A stretch of 18,389 bases of DNA, taken from the NCBI GenBank assembly GCA_009778865.1, contig WRFJ01000005.1:1-18389 (forward strand), given 5' to 3'. The notes beneath the pieces were generated by a model. It was not told where the DNA came from. It worked only from the letters and a program-made list of their open reading frames with translations, and searched no databases. This DNA is from Chloroflexota bacterium. Lineage in GTDB: Bacteria > Chloroflexota > Dehalococcoidia > Dehalococcoidales > WRFJ01. Below, one piece after another: positions 7,748-15,269 of this stretch (positions are counted from its first letter, which is position 1; every line of letters begins with the position of its first letter). The position numbers and the translations under genes are program-made.

Positions 7748-8476
7748 TTAATTTATAAATTCATTTACGAAGCGCACGGCATCGTTTAAATTGATTTGGC
7801 CGGTGTAGGCTGCTTTACCAATAATAACGCCCTGCGCGCCCATTTCCTTTAATTTAATTAACTGAAACAGAGTGGCCATGCCGCCGCTGGCAATAACATG
7901 TCCCTTAAAGATATTTATCATTTGTTTAATAGACGGATAATTAGGCTCGGTGAGGGTACCATCGCGGGAGATGTCGGTATATATTATGTATTTTATGCCT
8001 ATTTCATACATTTCTTGCGCTAAATCTATGGCGTATACATCGGAGGTATTTAGCCAGCCGCGCGTAGCTACTTTACCATTTTTAGCATCTATACCCACCA
8101 CAATTTTATGCCGTCCGTATTCTTGCAATGCTTGTTTTAAAAAAGCTTTATCTTGTAAAGCCGCTGTGCCCAAAATTACTCTGTCAGCGCCGTTTTGCAA
8201 AAGCTAATCTACTGTTGCCATCTTGCGTATACCGCCGCCTACTTCAACTGGTATATGTATTGATTGGCAGATGTCTTTAATAATTTTGGTATTAACGGAG
8301 CGGCCTTCTTTAGCTCCATCAAGATCAACTACATGCAAGCGCGCCACTCCTTGCTTAGCAAAAACCTGAGCCACTTGCACCGGACTGGATGAATATACTG
8401 TTTTTTGATAATAGTCACCCTTATAGAGACGTACGGCCTGTCCGTTTATTAAATCTATGGCGGGAATAATCTCCAT
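7748..8476 (-). pseudogene. hisA: Phosphoribosylformimino-AICAR ribotide isomerase gene, interrupted by an in-frame TAG
   Basis: HisA catalyses the fourth step of histidine synthesis. The reading frame from the ATG at 8474-8476 to the TAA at 7748-7750 is 242 codons, the normal HisA length, but codon 91 (8204-8206) is TAG. Before it come Asp8 in IPAIDLINGQ and the GGGIR phosphate loop; after it, in the same frame with no indel, follow LLQNGADRVILGTAAL and the second catalytic region TDISRDGTL. A TTG two codons past the stop could restart translation but has no ribosome-binding site. The break lies within the first half-barrel, so two separate functional halves are unlikely. TAG is an ordinary stop in the neighbouring gatC and lrp-type genes, which argues against general recoding. 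A real nonsense mutation or a base-call error are the main readings. The gene starts two bases after the DUF1385 stop. Confidence 0.9.
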
Positions 8477-8478
8477 AT

Positions 8479-9606
8479 TTAATCACCCTCGTTTGATGCT
8501 TCTTTTTTAACAGTAACTTTGGCTCCTGCTATGGCTTGGGAATTTTGCTCTAACTGGCCGAGTGTAATATATTTATTTTCTACGGTATAAACAGCGGCCA
8601 TGCCGCCTTGTTCTTTAGCTGCCAAAAGTTCCTTAATAATAACATCATAGACTTGGTCTATGTCTTGTCCGTCTTGTTTACTTACGGTAGCTATTTTTTC
8701 TGATATATTGGCCAAGGCCATGTCGCCGCCGGCTTTATCTACATTTAATACGCGACGTATAGCAGCTACAGCTACTTCCAGTTGTTTTTCATCGGGGTAG
8801 CGGGTGGTAAGCTTTTGAAACCAAAGTCCAGGCTGCATAATGACTTTGACTATAGGGTTACGAGCATTAGTAGCAGTAAACATTAGAAGTTCATAAGATA
8901 AAGAAGCAATGATCGGCAGCAGCAAAATACGTGCTAAAATCATCAGCCACACTTGTTGGAAGCCTACAAAGGAGAATACTACGATAGCGATAAGCAGAAC
9001 CATAATGACAAACGAAGTGCCGCATCTAGCGTGAGCGATTTTTTTAGGATCTATTTTAGCAGGATCCAGAAACTGTTTATGTTCATAGGCGTCAATAGCA
9101 GCATGCTCGGCGCCGTGATAGGCAAAAGTATTACGTATATCTTTCATAAGAGAAATAAGCATAATGTACAAGATAAATATCAGAAGACGAATTATACCTT
9201 CTGTAAAGTGAAACCAAAAAGAAGAGCTTACTATGTCTTTTAGCAAATTGGTGATGAAAAAGGGCACTAGAATAAATAAACCAATAGCCATAGCAAAGCT
9301 AAATATCATTACCATGACTACGGCTACTTTAGGTACTTCCTTTACCTCTTCTTCTAAGGCTACTGAGGCTGAGCGGTAAAGCGATCTTATACCAAGAACT
9401 AAAGATTCTATTAAAGCAAAAATTCCGCGGACAAAAAAAATATTGCGCCAGATGCCATTGTATATGCGTTCTACAAAGCGGCTATCTACCAATATATCTC
9501 CGCCGGGCCGACGTATAGCAGTAGCCATGGTAGTTTTGCCGCGCATCATCACGCCGTCTATAACCGCTTGTCCGCCGTATCTAAATTCTTTTTCTTGCTT
9601 TTTCAA
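8479..9606 (-). CDS. DUF1385 family membrane protein
   Basis: A 375-residue protein of the DUF1385 family (YqhQ-like in Firmicutes); function unknown. The family opening YGGQAVIDGVMMRG and the central YHGAEHAAIDAYEH motif are present. Hydrophobic segments fall near residues 95-120, 130-155 and 205-255. About 80 soluble residues follow the usual C-terminal end, including a helical region and VENKYITLGQLEQ, an extension worth noting. I chose the TTG at 9604-9606 because AGGAG lies six bases ahead of it; the longer frame from a GTG at 9639 would start inside the rpmE terminator stem. It lies in the order rpmE-DUF1385 that is common in Clostridia and some Chloroflexota. Confidence 0.82.
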   Translation of the reverse strand: MKKQEKEFRYGGQAVIDGVMMRGKTTMATAIRRPGGDILVDSRFVERIYNGIWRNIFFVRGIFALIESLVLGIRSLYRSASVALEEEVKEVPKVAVVMVMIFSFAMAIGLFILVPFFITNLLKDIVSSSFWFHFTEGIIRLLIFILYIMLISLMKDIRNTFAYHGAEHAAIDAYEHKQFLDPAKIDPKKIAHARCGTSFVIMVLLIAIVVFSFVGFQQVWLMILARILLLPIIASLSYELLMFTATNARNPIVKVIMQPGLWFQKLTTRYPDEKQLEVAVAAIRRVLNVDKAGGDMALANISEKIATVSKQDGQDIDQVYDVIIKELLAAKEQGGMAAVYTVENKYITLGQLEQNSQAIAGAKVTVKKEASNEGD

Positions 9607-9616
9607 AGAAGCTCCT

Positions 9617-9649
9617 AAAAAACAAAAGGGAGTTGTCACTCCCTTTTGT
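9617..9649 (-). terminator. Terminator of the rplU-rpmA-rpmE operon
   Basis: An 11-bp perfect stem (ACAAAAGGGAG with CTCCCTTTTGT, 9622-9649) and six-base loop are followed on the minus strand by six T residues (9617-9622). It begins 14 bases after the rpmE stop and abuts the Shine-Dalgarno of the DUF1385 gene, so transcripts that end here never include that site. Confidence 0.85.
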
Positions 9650-9663
9650 CAAAATCGTATAAA

Positions 9664-9873
9664 TTATTTCTTTTTGGCGTAACGCTGATTAAAGCGCTCA
9701 ACACGGCCGGCAGTGTCAACCATCCTGCTTTCGCCAGTGTAATAAGGATGACATTGAGAGCACATTTCTACTTTAATTTCCGGCTGAGTGGCACCCACTT
9801 CAATAACATTTTTGCACGAACACGAGATTTTGGCGTTGGGGTAATATTTGGGTTGAATATCTTTTTTGGCCAT
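9664..9873 (-). CDS. rpmE: 50S ribosomal protein L31
   Basis: A 69-residue L31 of the zinc-binding type. Cys18 and Cys20 in ISCSCKN and Cys38 and Cys41 in EMCSQCHP are the four zinc ligands, and CHPYYTG is the family signature. The zinc-free paralogue (rpmE2 type) lacks these cysteines. It sits six bases downstream of rpmA and ends the ribosomal operon at the terminator that follows. Confidence 0.96.
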   Translation of the reverse strand: MAKKDIQPKYYPNAKISCSCKNVIEVGATQPEIKVEMCSQCHPYYTGESRMVDTAGRVERFNQRYAKKK

Positions 9874-9879
9874 AATATT

Positions 9880-10143
9880 TTATTCAGCTTTCTCCGGATA
9901 TACCGAAGCTTTTCTTTTATCGTTGGAAGTGGCTTCATATCGTACTACACCACTTTCGGTAGCAAACAAAGTCCAGTCTTTACCTACGCCTACATTTTGA
10001 CCGGGGTGAATTTGCGTACCGCGTTGACGCACTAAAATTGTACCGGCGTTCACAGTCTGTCCGGCGTAAACTTTTACGCCTAGCATTTTAGGTTTAGAAT
10101 CTCTACCATTGCGGCTACTTCCGCCACCTTTTTTATGAGCCAT
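9880..10143 (-). CDS. rpmA: 50S ribosomal protein L27
   Basis: An 87-residue L27 starting MAHKKGGGSSRNGRDS, the N-terminal tail that reaches the peptidyl-transferase centre. Firmicutes L27 carries an extra N-terminal peptide cleaved by the Prp protease; here there is none, and no upstream in-frame start exists before the rplU stop. This argues against a Firmicutes host. AGGAG lies 12 bases before the ATG. Confidence 0.97.
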   Translation of the reverse strand: MAHKKGGGSSRNGRDSKPKMLGVKVYAGQTVNAGTILVRQRGTQIHPGQNVGVGKDWTLFATESGVVRYEATSNDKRKASVYPEKAE

Positions 10144-10176
10144 TGTAGTTAAATACTCCTGTAAATAATTAGATAC

Positions 10177-10488
10177 CTATACTACGATATCATTTATGAC
10201 CAGACGGGTATAAGGCTGGCGATGGCCGGTCTTTTTAAAATAGCGGGTTTTATTTTTAAATTTAGCGACGATCAATTTTTCGCCCTTTTCCATACCTTTG
10301 GAAGTAGCCAAAACCTTGGCGCCGGTTATGGAAGGATTACCAATCGTTAACTTGGCATCAGAATTGATCATTAATACGTTTTGTAACTCAACGGCTTTGC
10401 CTTCAGCTGCGTCCAGTTTCTCTACCAGAATTTCCTGACCGGGAGCTACTTTGTATTGTTTGCCGCCGGTTTCAATAATAGCGTAAAT
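10177..10488 (-). CDS. rplU: 50S ribosomal protein L21, apparently with an ATT start
   Basis: The L21 core YAIIETGGKQYKVAPGQEIL begins right at codon two if translation starts at the ATT at 10486-10488, as L21 proteins normally begin M-Y-A. GGAGG at 10496-10500 is placed seven bases before this ATT, an ideal distance. The only conventional alternative is a TTG at 10501-10503, which would add five residues (MGGVI) but overlaps the Shine-Dalgarno itself and has no site of its own. ATC at 10489-10491 is also possible. About 103 residues, the usual L21 length. First gene of rplU-rpmA-rpmE. Confidence 0.9.
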   Translation of the reverse strand: MYAIIETGGKQYKVAPGQEILVEKLDAAEGKAVELQNVLMINSDAKLTIGNPSITGAKVLATSKGMEKGEKLIVAKFKNKTRYFKKTGHRQPYTRLVINDIVV

Positions 10489-10519
10489 GATAACACCTCC
10501 CAAGAATAAGCAACACTAT

Positions 10520-10548
10520 ATAATATCAAACCAAAGAATAAAAGACAA
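10520..10548 (-). promoter_or_regulatory. Promoter of rplU-rpmA-rpmE
   Basis: TTGTCT (10543-10548) and TATTAT (10520-10525) lie 17 bp apart on the minus strand. The predicted start near 10513 gives a leader of about 25 bases that contains the GGGAGG ribosome-binding site. No L21-type autoregulatory leader structure is evident in so short a leader. Confidence 0.65.
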
Positions 10549-10616
10549 CTACTTAGTAGCTATAAAAAAGGATCGATATTGTCGGTATCTTTAAGTTTAA
10601 TGGGGCATACTATAGT

Positions 10617-11486
10617 TTATTGTTGCCGAATCATTAATACCGGCAGGCAATCCATCGATACAATTTTGCGTGAAGTAGAAGCCATAAAGAAAGCCTCCAT
10701 TGGTGAATAATCACGGGTAACCATTACTGTTAAATCAGCCTTATATTCTTTAAATGCTTTAGCTATCTCATCGGCGCTGTTGGTGCCCATAACTGTTTTA
10801 AAAGTAGCGTCAATGCCTTGTTCAGTCATGGAAGCTGCTACTTCCTCTAAATGTTGTCTAGCTTCTTTAAAATTTTCTTTGTTTATCATGTTGTTGGTAA
10901 CTCCTGACAAGCCTACCAGATCAGCACCGCCGGCAATACTTACCGGTTGCACCATAGTAAACAAAGTGATGGACAGTTTAAAAGTTTTAGCCAGTTTGGC
11001 ACCGATAACCTGAGCGTTGGTGCTGTCTTCACTACCGTCTAAGGGCATCAATATATGACTGAATATATATCCGTATTCTTTTATTTCGTCATTACTGACC
11101 ACCAAAGCTGGGCAATGTACAGCGCGAGTAATGCGTTCGGTGTGATTACCGGTAATAGTCGTAATCAGCCCTTTTTGAGTAGAAGAGGCTAAACATACTA
11201 AATCAATGGCCTTTTTCTCAACGTATCTAGCGATGGTTTTTTCCAACTCGCCACGCCCCAGTTCCCAGCATACATTTACTTTGCCGTCGGCTAGTTTATA
11301 GGTTTCTTCGGACACGTTTTTAATATAATCTATAGCTTTATTTTCTTCATCGGTGGAAGTATTTTTGTCTACAATGGTAATGAAAGTCAGGTGAGCGCCG
11401 GCACGCTCAGCAAATTCTAATGCATAAGGAATGGCTCTTTCAGCACGACGATTATTATAAATAGGCAGCAAAATATTTTTAAACAT
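10617..11486 (-). CDS. Tandem-domain universal stress protein
   Basis: Two UspA folds in one 289-residue chain: residues about 1-133 and 142-289. Each opens with the family pattern (FKNILLPIYNN and FSHILMPLDGSEDS) and each ends in a region like G-x2-G-x9-S (TTITGNHTERITRAVHCPALVV; the second reads FFMASTSRKIVSMDCLPVLMI and lacks the canonical glycines). The first domain may bind ATP through GNHTERI; the second may have lost it. Cytoplasmic role in stress survival, substrate unknown. AAAGGA lies five bases before the ATG. It follows coaE by 24 bp and probably shares its transcript. Confidence 0.88.
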   Translation of the reverse strand: MFKNILLPIYNNRRAERAIPYALEFAERAGAHLTFITIVDKNTSTDEENKAIDYIKNVSEETYKLADGKVNVCWELGRGELEKTIARYVEKKAIDLVCLASSTQKGLITTITGNHTERITRAVHCPALVVSNDEIKEYGYIFSHILMPLDGSEDSTNAQVIGAKLAKTFKLSITLFTMVQPVSIAGGADLVGLSGVTNNMINKENFKEARQHLEEVAASMTEQGIDATFKTVMGTNSADEIAKAFKEYKADLTVMVTRDYSPMEAFFMASTSRKIVSMDCLPVLMIRQQ

Positions 11487-11510
11487 ATTATCCTTTAGTA
11501 ATTTAGGATT

Positions 11511-12137
11511 TTACTTTTTATGATTATCTTTGGTGCCGTATTTAGACACCAGCACATGCAGTTCATATATTTCCTGCACTTTATCTTCAAACTCTTTTTT
11601 AGGCCAATCGTTTTGTAAAACCGCATCGGCTTGGGCTATAAGCTTTTGTTCATCTGTTTGCATCAAACGGCGTTTTTTAGCTTCTTCAACATCAATACCG
11701 CGTATTTGTAAGCGCACAAGAGTGTTTTTTTCGCTGGCTACTGTTACCCATAGTTCATCTAGAAAATCTTTACCTAAGATGTCTAAAAGCAAAGCGCCGT
11801 GAATAACTACGGCATCCTTCTGCATAGTTTCATAAATATGCAGGCGTGTACGCACTTCAACGGTGATGCGCGGATGCACTAATAGGTTTAAAATATCCAG
11901 TTTTTGTCGGTCATTAAAAACGATTTGCCCTAAAACTTTACGGTCTATTTGTCCATCGGTGTTTAAGATATCTTCTCCGAAAGCATTTATCAATACTTCT
12001 TTAAGACCATCATCATCATTGTATAGCTGGTGAGCCACAGCATCCAAATCAATAGTGGCAGCACCCATCTCGCCACAAATACGAGCTGCTGTGCTTTTAC
12101 CGCTGCCTATATTTCCGGTAATTCCAATAATCTTCAC
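11511..12137 (-). CDS. coaE: Dephospho-CoA kinase
   Basis: Phosphorylates dephospho-CoA to coenzyme A, the last step of CoA synthesis. The 208-residue protein has the P-loop GNIGSGKS at 8-15, the DLDAVAHQLY acceptor-binding region near 30-39 and the lid region with LQIRGIDVEEAKKRR. The start is a GTG at 12135-12137. No Shine-Dalgarno precedes it, and the predicted transcription start falls on or next to the GTG, so this mRNA is probably leaderless. Confidence 0.94.
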   Translation of the reverse strand: MKIIGITGNIGSGKSTAARICGEMGAATIDLDAVAHQLYNDDDGLKEVLINAFGEDILNTDGQIDRKVLGQIVFNDRQKLDILNLLVHPRITVEVRTRLHIYETMQKDAVVIHGALLLDILGKDFLDELWVTVASEKNTLVRLQIRGIDVEEAKKRRLMQTDEQKLIAQADAVLQNDWPKKEFEDKVQEIYELHVLVSKYGTKDNHKK

Positions 12138-12143
12138 AATTGC

Positions 12144-12173
12144 ATTTTAGAGTTGTTGTATTATTTAAGTCAA
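12144..12173 (-). promoter_or_regulatory. Promoter of coaE
   Basis: On the minus strand TTGACT (12168-12173) is 18 bp from TAAAAT (12144-12149). The expected start near 12137 coincides with the GTG of coaE. The stretch from 12174 to 12320 between this promoter and the divergent one shows no gene. Confidence 0.6.
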
Positions 12174-12326
12174 GCCTTCTTTATGTGAGATCTTTTCAAA
12201 ATATTAAATTGAATTCTTAAATCATAAGAACTGGAACATAAATTCATCGCGAAAATATTTATTGCAATACAATTGCAGCAGATCTGCGTGGTCTATTGAT
12301 AAGCCATACTATATTTATTTATCTGG

Positions 12327-12337
12327 TATAATATAAT
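12327..12337 (+). promoter_or_regulatory. Overlapping -10 elements for the AmmeMemoRadiSam operon
   Basis: TGG-TATAAT (12325-12332) is an extended -10 element, and a second TATAAT follows at 12332-12337. No convincing -35 hexamer is at the right distance. Starts near 12339 or 12344 are expected. Confidence 0.5.
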
Positions 12338-12362
12338 CATCATTTTGGGCGTATGGATAGAG

Positions 12363-13385
12363 ATGGTAGATTTTGAAGTTAAAAACCTAATTAAAAATGA
12401 AGATAGCGGCATACGTCATTTGGCCTGTCGTCGCTATTGTCTTATAAAAAAAGAGCAGCACGGATCTTGCTTCATGTACAAAAACAGCGAAGGTAAGCTT
12501 TATTCGCTGGGTTATGGTTGCGTATCTTCTTATAGCATAGATCCTATAGAAAAGAAGCCGCTTTTTCATTTCCACCCCTTCAGTAAAGTATTTTCGGTGG
12601 GTGGCTATTCCTGCAACTTTGCTTGTCCATCTTGTCAAAATTATACCATTGCCCGTTTTGACCAGCAAAAATTGAACTTTACCCGTCGCTTTTTACCGCA
12701 AGATTTGGTGGATAAGGCTATAAAAACTGGTTGCCATGGTCTTGCTTTTACCTACAACGAACCTACCGTATATGCTGAATATACTCTAGACACTTTTCAG
12801 CTGGCTAAAAGGGCTGGTCTTTATACTGTTTATGTAACTAACGGTTATATGTCTTGCGAACTGATTGAACAATTAGCTCCTGTTTTGGATGCGGCCAGTG
12901 TAGATATTAAGGCTTTTAGTAAAAAAACCATGCATAAAGTAACGGCGGCAATAAACGATTTTCAAGGTATACTGCATAGCTGCTTGTTATTAAAAGAAAG
13001 CGGCGTTCATGTGGAGATTGTTACTAATCTTATTCCTACTGTCAACACTGATATGCACGAACTAAAAGATGCTGCCAAGTGGGTATGCGATAATTTAGGA
13101 GATAAGACGCCTTTCCATATTACACGCTATATACCGCAACAATCTTTACCTGGTATTCCGCCCACTGATTACGACTTTTTTAATAAAGTACTGGCACAAA
13201 ACTGGGCCTTGGGTTTAAAATATAGCTATGTGGGCAATGTGCCAAACCATAGTGCGCAAAACACTTATTGCGCCGAATGCGGCGAACAACTGGTAGGTCG
13301 CTTCGGTAGTACATATTTACAAAAGGGTCTGAATGCTGACGGCACCTGCCATAATTGTCATGCTGCAGCTAACTTTATTATTTAA
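12363..13385 (+). CDS. amrS: AmmeMemoRadiSam system radical SAM enzyme
   Basis: A 340-residue radical SAM protein. Cys84, Cys88 and Cys91 in SCNFACPSC form the CxxxCxxC motif for the catalytic iron-sulfur cluster, and FTYNEPTVYAEY is typical of this family. The C-terminus has two CxxC pairs (YCAECG and TCHNCH) that probably hold a zinc or second metal. It is followed 29 bp later by the Memo-AMMECR1 fusion, giving the three domains that name the AmmeMemoRadiSam system; the reaction is not known to me. I prefer the ATG at 12363; an in-frame TTG at 12345 would add six residues and would give a leaderless mRNA. Neither has a strong ribosome-binding site. Confidence 0.88.
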   Translation: MVDFEVKNLIKNEDSGIRHLACRRYCLIKKEQHGSCFMYKNSEGKLYSLGYGCVSSYSIDPIEKKPLFHFHPFSKVFSVGGYSCNFACPSCQNYTIARFDQQKLNFTRRFLPQDLVDKAIKTGCHGLAFTYNEPTVYAEYTLDTFQLAKRAGLYTVYVTNGYMSCELIEQLAPVLDAASVDIKAFSKKTMHKVTAAINDFQGILHSCLLLKESGVHVEIVTNLIPTVNTDMHELKDAAKWVCDNLGDKTPFHITRYIPQQSLPGIPPTDYDFFNKVLAQNWALGLKYSYVGNVPNHSAQNTYCAECGEQLVGRFGSTYLQKGLNADGTCHNCHAAANFII

Positions 13386-13414
13386 AATATCTGTCGCCAC
13401 GAAGGAGTCTAAAT

Positions 13415-14743
13415 ATGCGTGACGCTATTACCAGCGGGGCTTTTTACCCGGACTCAAAGCAAAAATTACTAGCCTTGATGGACGATCTATTTCATGCTAG
13501 CAAAGGTTTTGTTTCTCCTAAAAAAGGAGCTTTTGCCGCATATTTGCCACATGCCGGCTACGCTTATTCCGGAGCTTTAGCTGCTGCCACTCTTTCCTGC
13601 CTTGAAGTTTCTGAAGCGCAAGTAGCTATCATCATTGGTACGGCCCATACTGGCGAAGGTGCACCCTACAGTGTTTATCCTAAGGGCTCATGGTGCACCC
13701 CCTTTGGCGAGACTTTTGTAGCCGAGGGTATGGCTGATTATCTAATACGCAATTCTAAATATTTTCAAGGTGATACTAAGGCTCACGATCGCGAGCATTC
13801 AGTGGAAGTACAAGTGCCGCTGTTGCAGTATTTAAACCCGCGCGTTCAAATATTACCTATCGTAGTACGCAGCACTTCGCCTATAGCTTATGAACAAATG
13901 GGAGAGGAGATAGCCCAGACAGTTATAGCTTCTGGTCGTAAATGTATACTTTTGGCCTCTGGAGATATGACTCATTATGAACCTGTGGAACAAGCTGAAA
14001 CTAAAGACCGTATGGCTATTGAGGCTATACTTAAAATGGATGTCAAACTTTTAAATGATGTTGTAGATGAAAATCACGTTACCATGTGCGGTGTGGCACC
14101 GGCTTCAATAGTTATTGCGGCTGCTCGTGCTTTGGGTGTTAGATCTTGTCGCTTGGTTGGTTATGCAACTTCTGCTGATTACGGCGGAGATAAAAACAGT
14201 GTGGTGGGCTATGCCGGTTTAGTATTTACCAACCATCGCATACATCCTTTAGCCGAATTGGCTGAGAAAGCGGTATGGGCTTATGTTTTACGAGGTGAGC
14301 GTATACATGATATACCACCGCACCCTGACATGAAGAAGCAAAATGCTGTTTTTGTATCAATAAAGCGCGGCGGCAATTTACGCGGCTGCATAGGTACTAT
14401 TTTGCCACAATATCAAATGGTGGGTGAGGAAATTATCTCCAATGCTATTGCTGCTGCTACCCAAGACCCGCGTTTTCCGCCTGTTAAACCGGATGAGTTA
14501 CCTCAATTGGATTTTAGTGTAGATGTTTTGACTACTCCTACTTTGGTGCAAAGTTTAGTAGAGCTAGATCCGAAAGTTTTTGGTGTTATTGTGGAGAGCG
14601 GCCACCGCCGTGGCTTGTTACTACCTGATTTAGAAGGTGTAGATACCGTTGAACAACAGTTATCAATAGCACGCCAAAAAGGCGGCATCGGTTTACAGGA
14701 CGCCGTAAAAATTTATCGTTTCAGTGTAGAAAGATATAAATAA
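13415..14743 (+). CDS. Fused Memo-like and AMMECR1 protein (AmmeMemoRadiSam proteins B and A)
   Basis: One 442-residue chain joins two domains that are often separate genes. Residues 1-270 are Memo-like: His46 in PHAGYAYSG, His78 in GTAHTGE, His128 in EHSVEV, Asp184 and His187 in GDMTHYE, and Cys225 in MCGVAP line up with the metal-binding pocket of the Memo family, which is related to extradiol dioxygenases. Residues about 275-442 are AMMECR1, with LRGCIG at 322-327 and DPRFPPV further on. Fusion implies that the two parts act together, presumably with the radical SAM enzyme just upstream. GAAGGAG lies nine bases before the ATG. The function of the system is unknown to me. Confidence 0.9.
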   Translation: MRDAITSGAFYPDSKQKLLALMDDLFHASKGFVSPKKGAFAAYLPHAGYAYSGALAAATLSCLEVSEAQVAIIIGTAHTGEGAPYSVYPKGSWCTPFGETFVAEGMADYLIRNSKYFQGDTKAHDREHSVEVQVPLLQYLNPRVQILPIVVRSTSPIAYEQMGEEIAQTVIASGRKCILLASGDMTHYEPVEQAETKDRMAIEAILKMDVKLLNDVVDENHVTMCGVAPASIVIAAARALGVRSCRLVGYATSADYGGDKNSVVGYAGLVFTNHRIHPLAELAEKAVWAYVLRGERIHDIPPHPDMKKQNAVFVSIKRGGNLRGCIGTILPQYQMVGEEIISNAIAAATQDPRFPPVKPDELPQLDFSVDVLTTPTLVQSLVELDPKVFGVIVESGHRRGLLLPDLEGVDTVEQQLSIARQKGGIGLQDAVKIYRFSVERYK

Positions 14744-14889
14744 GTGGTCTGGATTATCAACACTTAACTAGACAAAATCAATAAACCCTTTTCCTTAAAC
14801 TCCACCGGGAGTCATATGTCATATGTGTCTAACTCAATTCACGGCATAGTATTGAGGTTGGGGTTATCGCTATGTTTGGTATTCACAAA

Positions 14890-14924
14890 AAACCAGGCGG
14901 TGTTTGTATTGCACCGCCTGGTTT
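14890..14924. terminator. Strong hairpin terminator between convergent operons
   Basis: A perfect 13-bp stem (AAACCAGGCGGTG with CACCGCCTGGTTT) encloses a nine-base loop. Read on the minus strand it is followed by six T residues (14887-14892 overlap the stem foot), so it serves rdhAB well. On the plus strand the tail is GATTTACTT, a weaker signal for the Memo operon. The rest of 14744-14956 holds no gene. Confidence 0.85.
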
Positions 14925-14956
14925 GATTTACTTAAAGTAAACTCTTAAAGTAATGG

Positions 14957-15238
14957 TTATTTGTTAGAAGCTCCGCGTATACGAAGGAAAGGTAGAACAC
15001 CGGCTACAATCATTAAGATAACAGAAGCCGGAACAAAAGCCCAGAAGAAAACGGTAGCTGCTTTATCTTCGAATTCGGCTTTGGTACCCACAATATTCTG
15101 GATAGCAAAGCATAATAAAGCCAAACCGATAACAAAGATCAGTATTTCATACCATTTAACACCCCAGCCTTTTTGGTTTAAGAACCAAACAAGAGCTACT
15201 AAACCGGCACCGATTAATAAAGCTAAAATATACCACAT
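14957..15238 (-). CDS. rdhB: Reductive dehalogenase membrane anchor
   Basis: This 93-residue protein has three hydrophobic segments (about residues 2-20, 29-47 and 58-82), starting MWYILALLIGAGLVALVWFL and continuing GWGVKWYEILIF. Size, three-helix layout and the V-x-WYEI stretch match RdhB of Dehalococcoidia, thought to hold the exported RdhA at the outer face of the cytoplasmic membrane. The frame stays open far upstream into rdhA, but the ATG at 15236-15238 follows AAAGGAGAT by 12 bases and gives the family N-terminus, so I start there. It lies 31 bp after the rdhA stop, as is usual for rdhAB pairs. Confidence 0.9.
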   Translation of the reverse strand: MWYILALLIGAGLVALVWFLNQKGWGVKWYEILIFVIGLALLCFAIQNIVGTKAEFEDKAATVFFWAFVPASVILMIVAGVLPFLRIRGASNK

Positions 15239-15269
15239 AATATTTCTTATATCTCCTTTCTCAAAAAGC

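Noticed and set aside
7748..8476. HisA as a natural split protein or as a TAG-recoded (pyrrolysine-like) enzyme.
   Set aside because: The break is inside the first half-barrel, the second part lacks a ribosome-binding site, and TAG ends several neighbouring genes normally.
14811..14830. Repeated CATATG (GTCATATGTCATATGTGTC) after the Memo fusion gene.
   Set aside because: Two short tandem units only, with no link to a gene or a known site.
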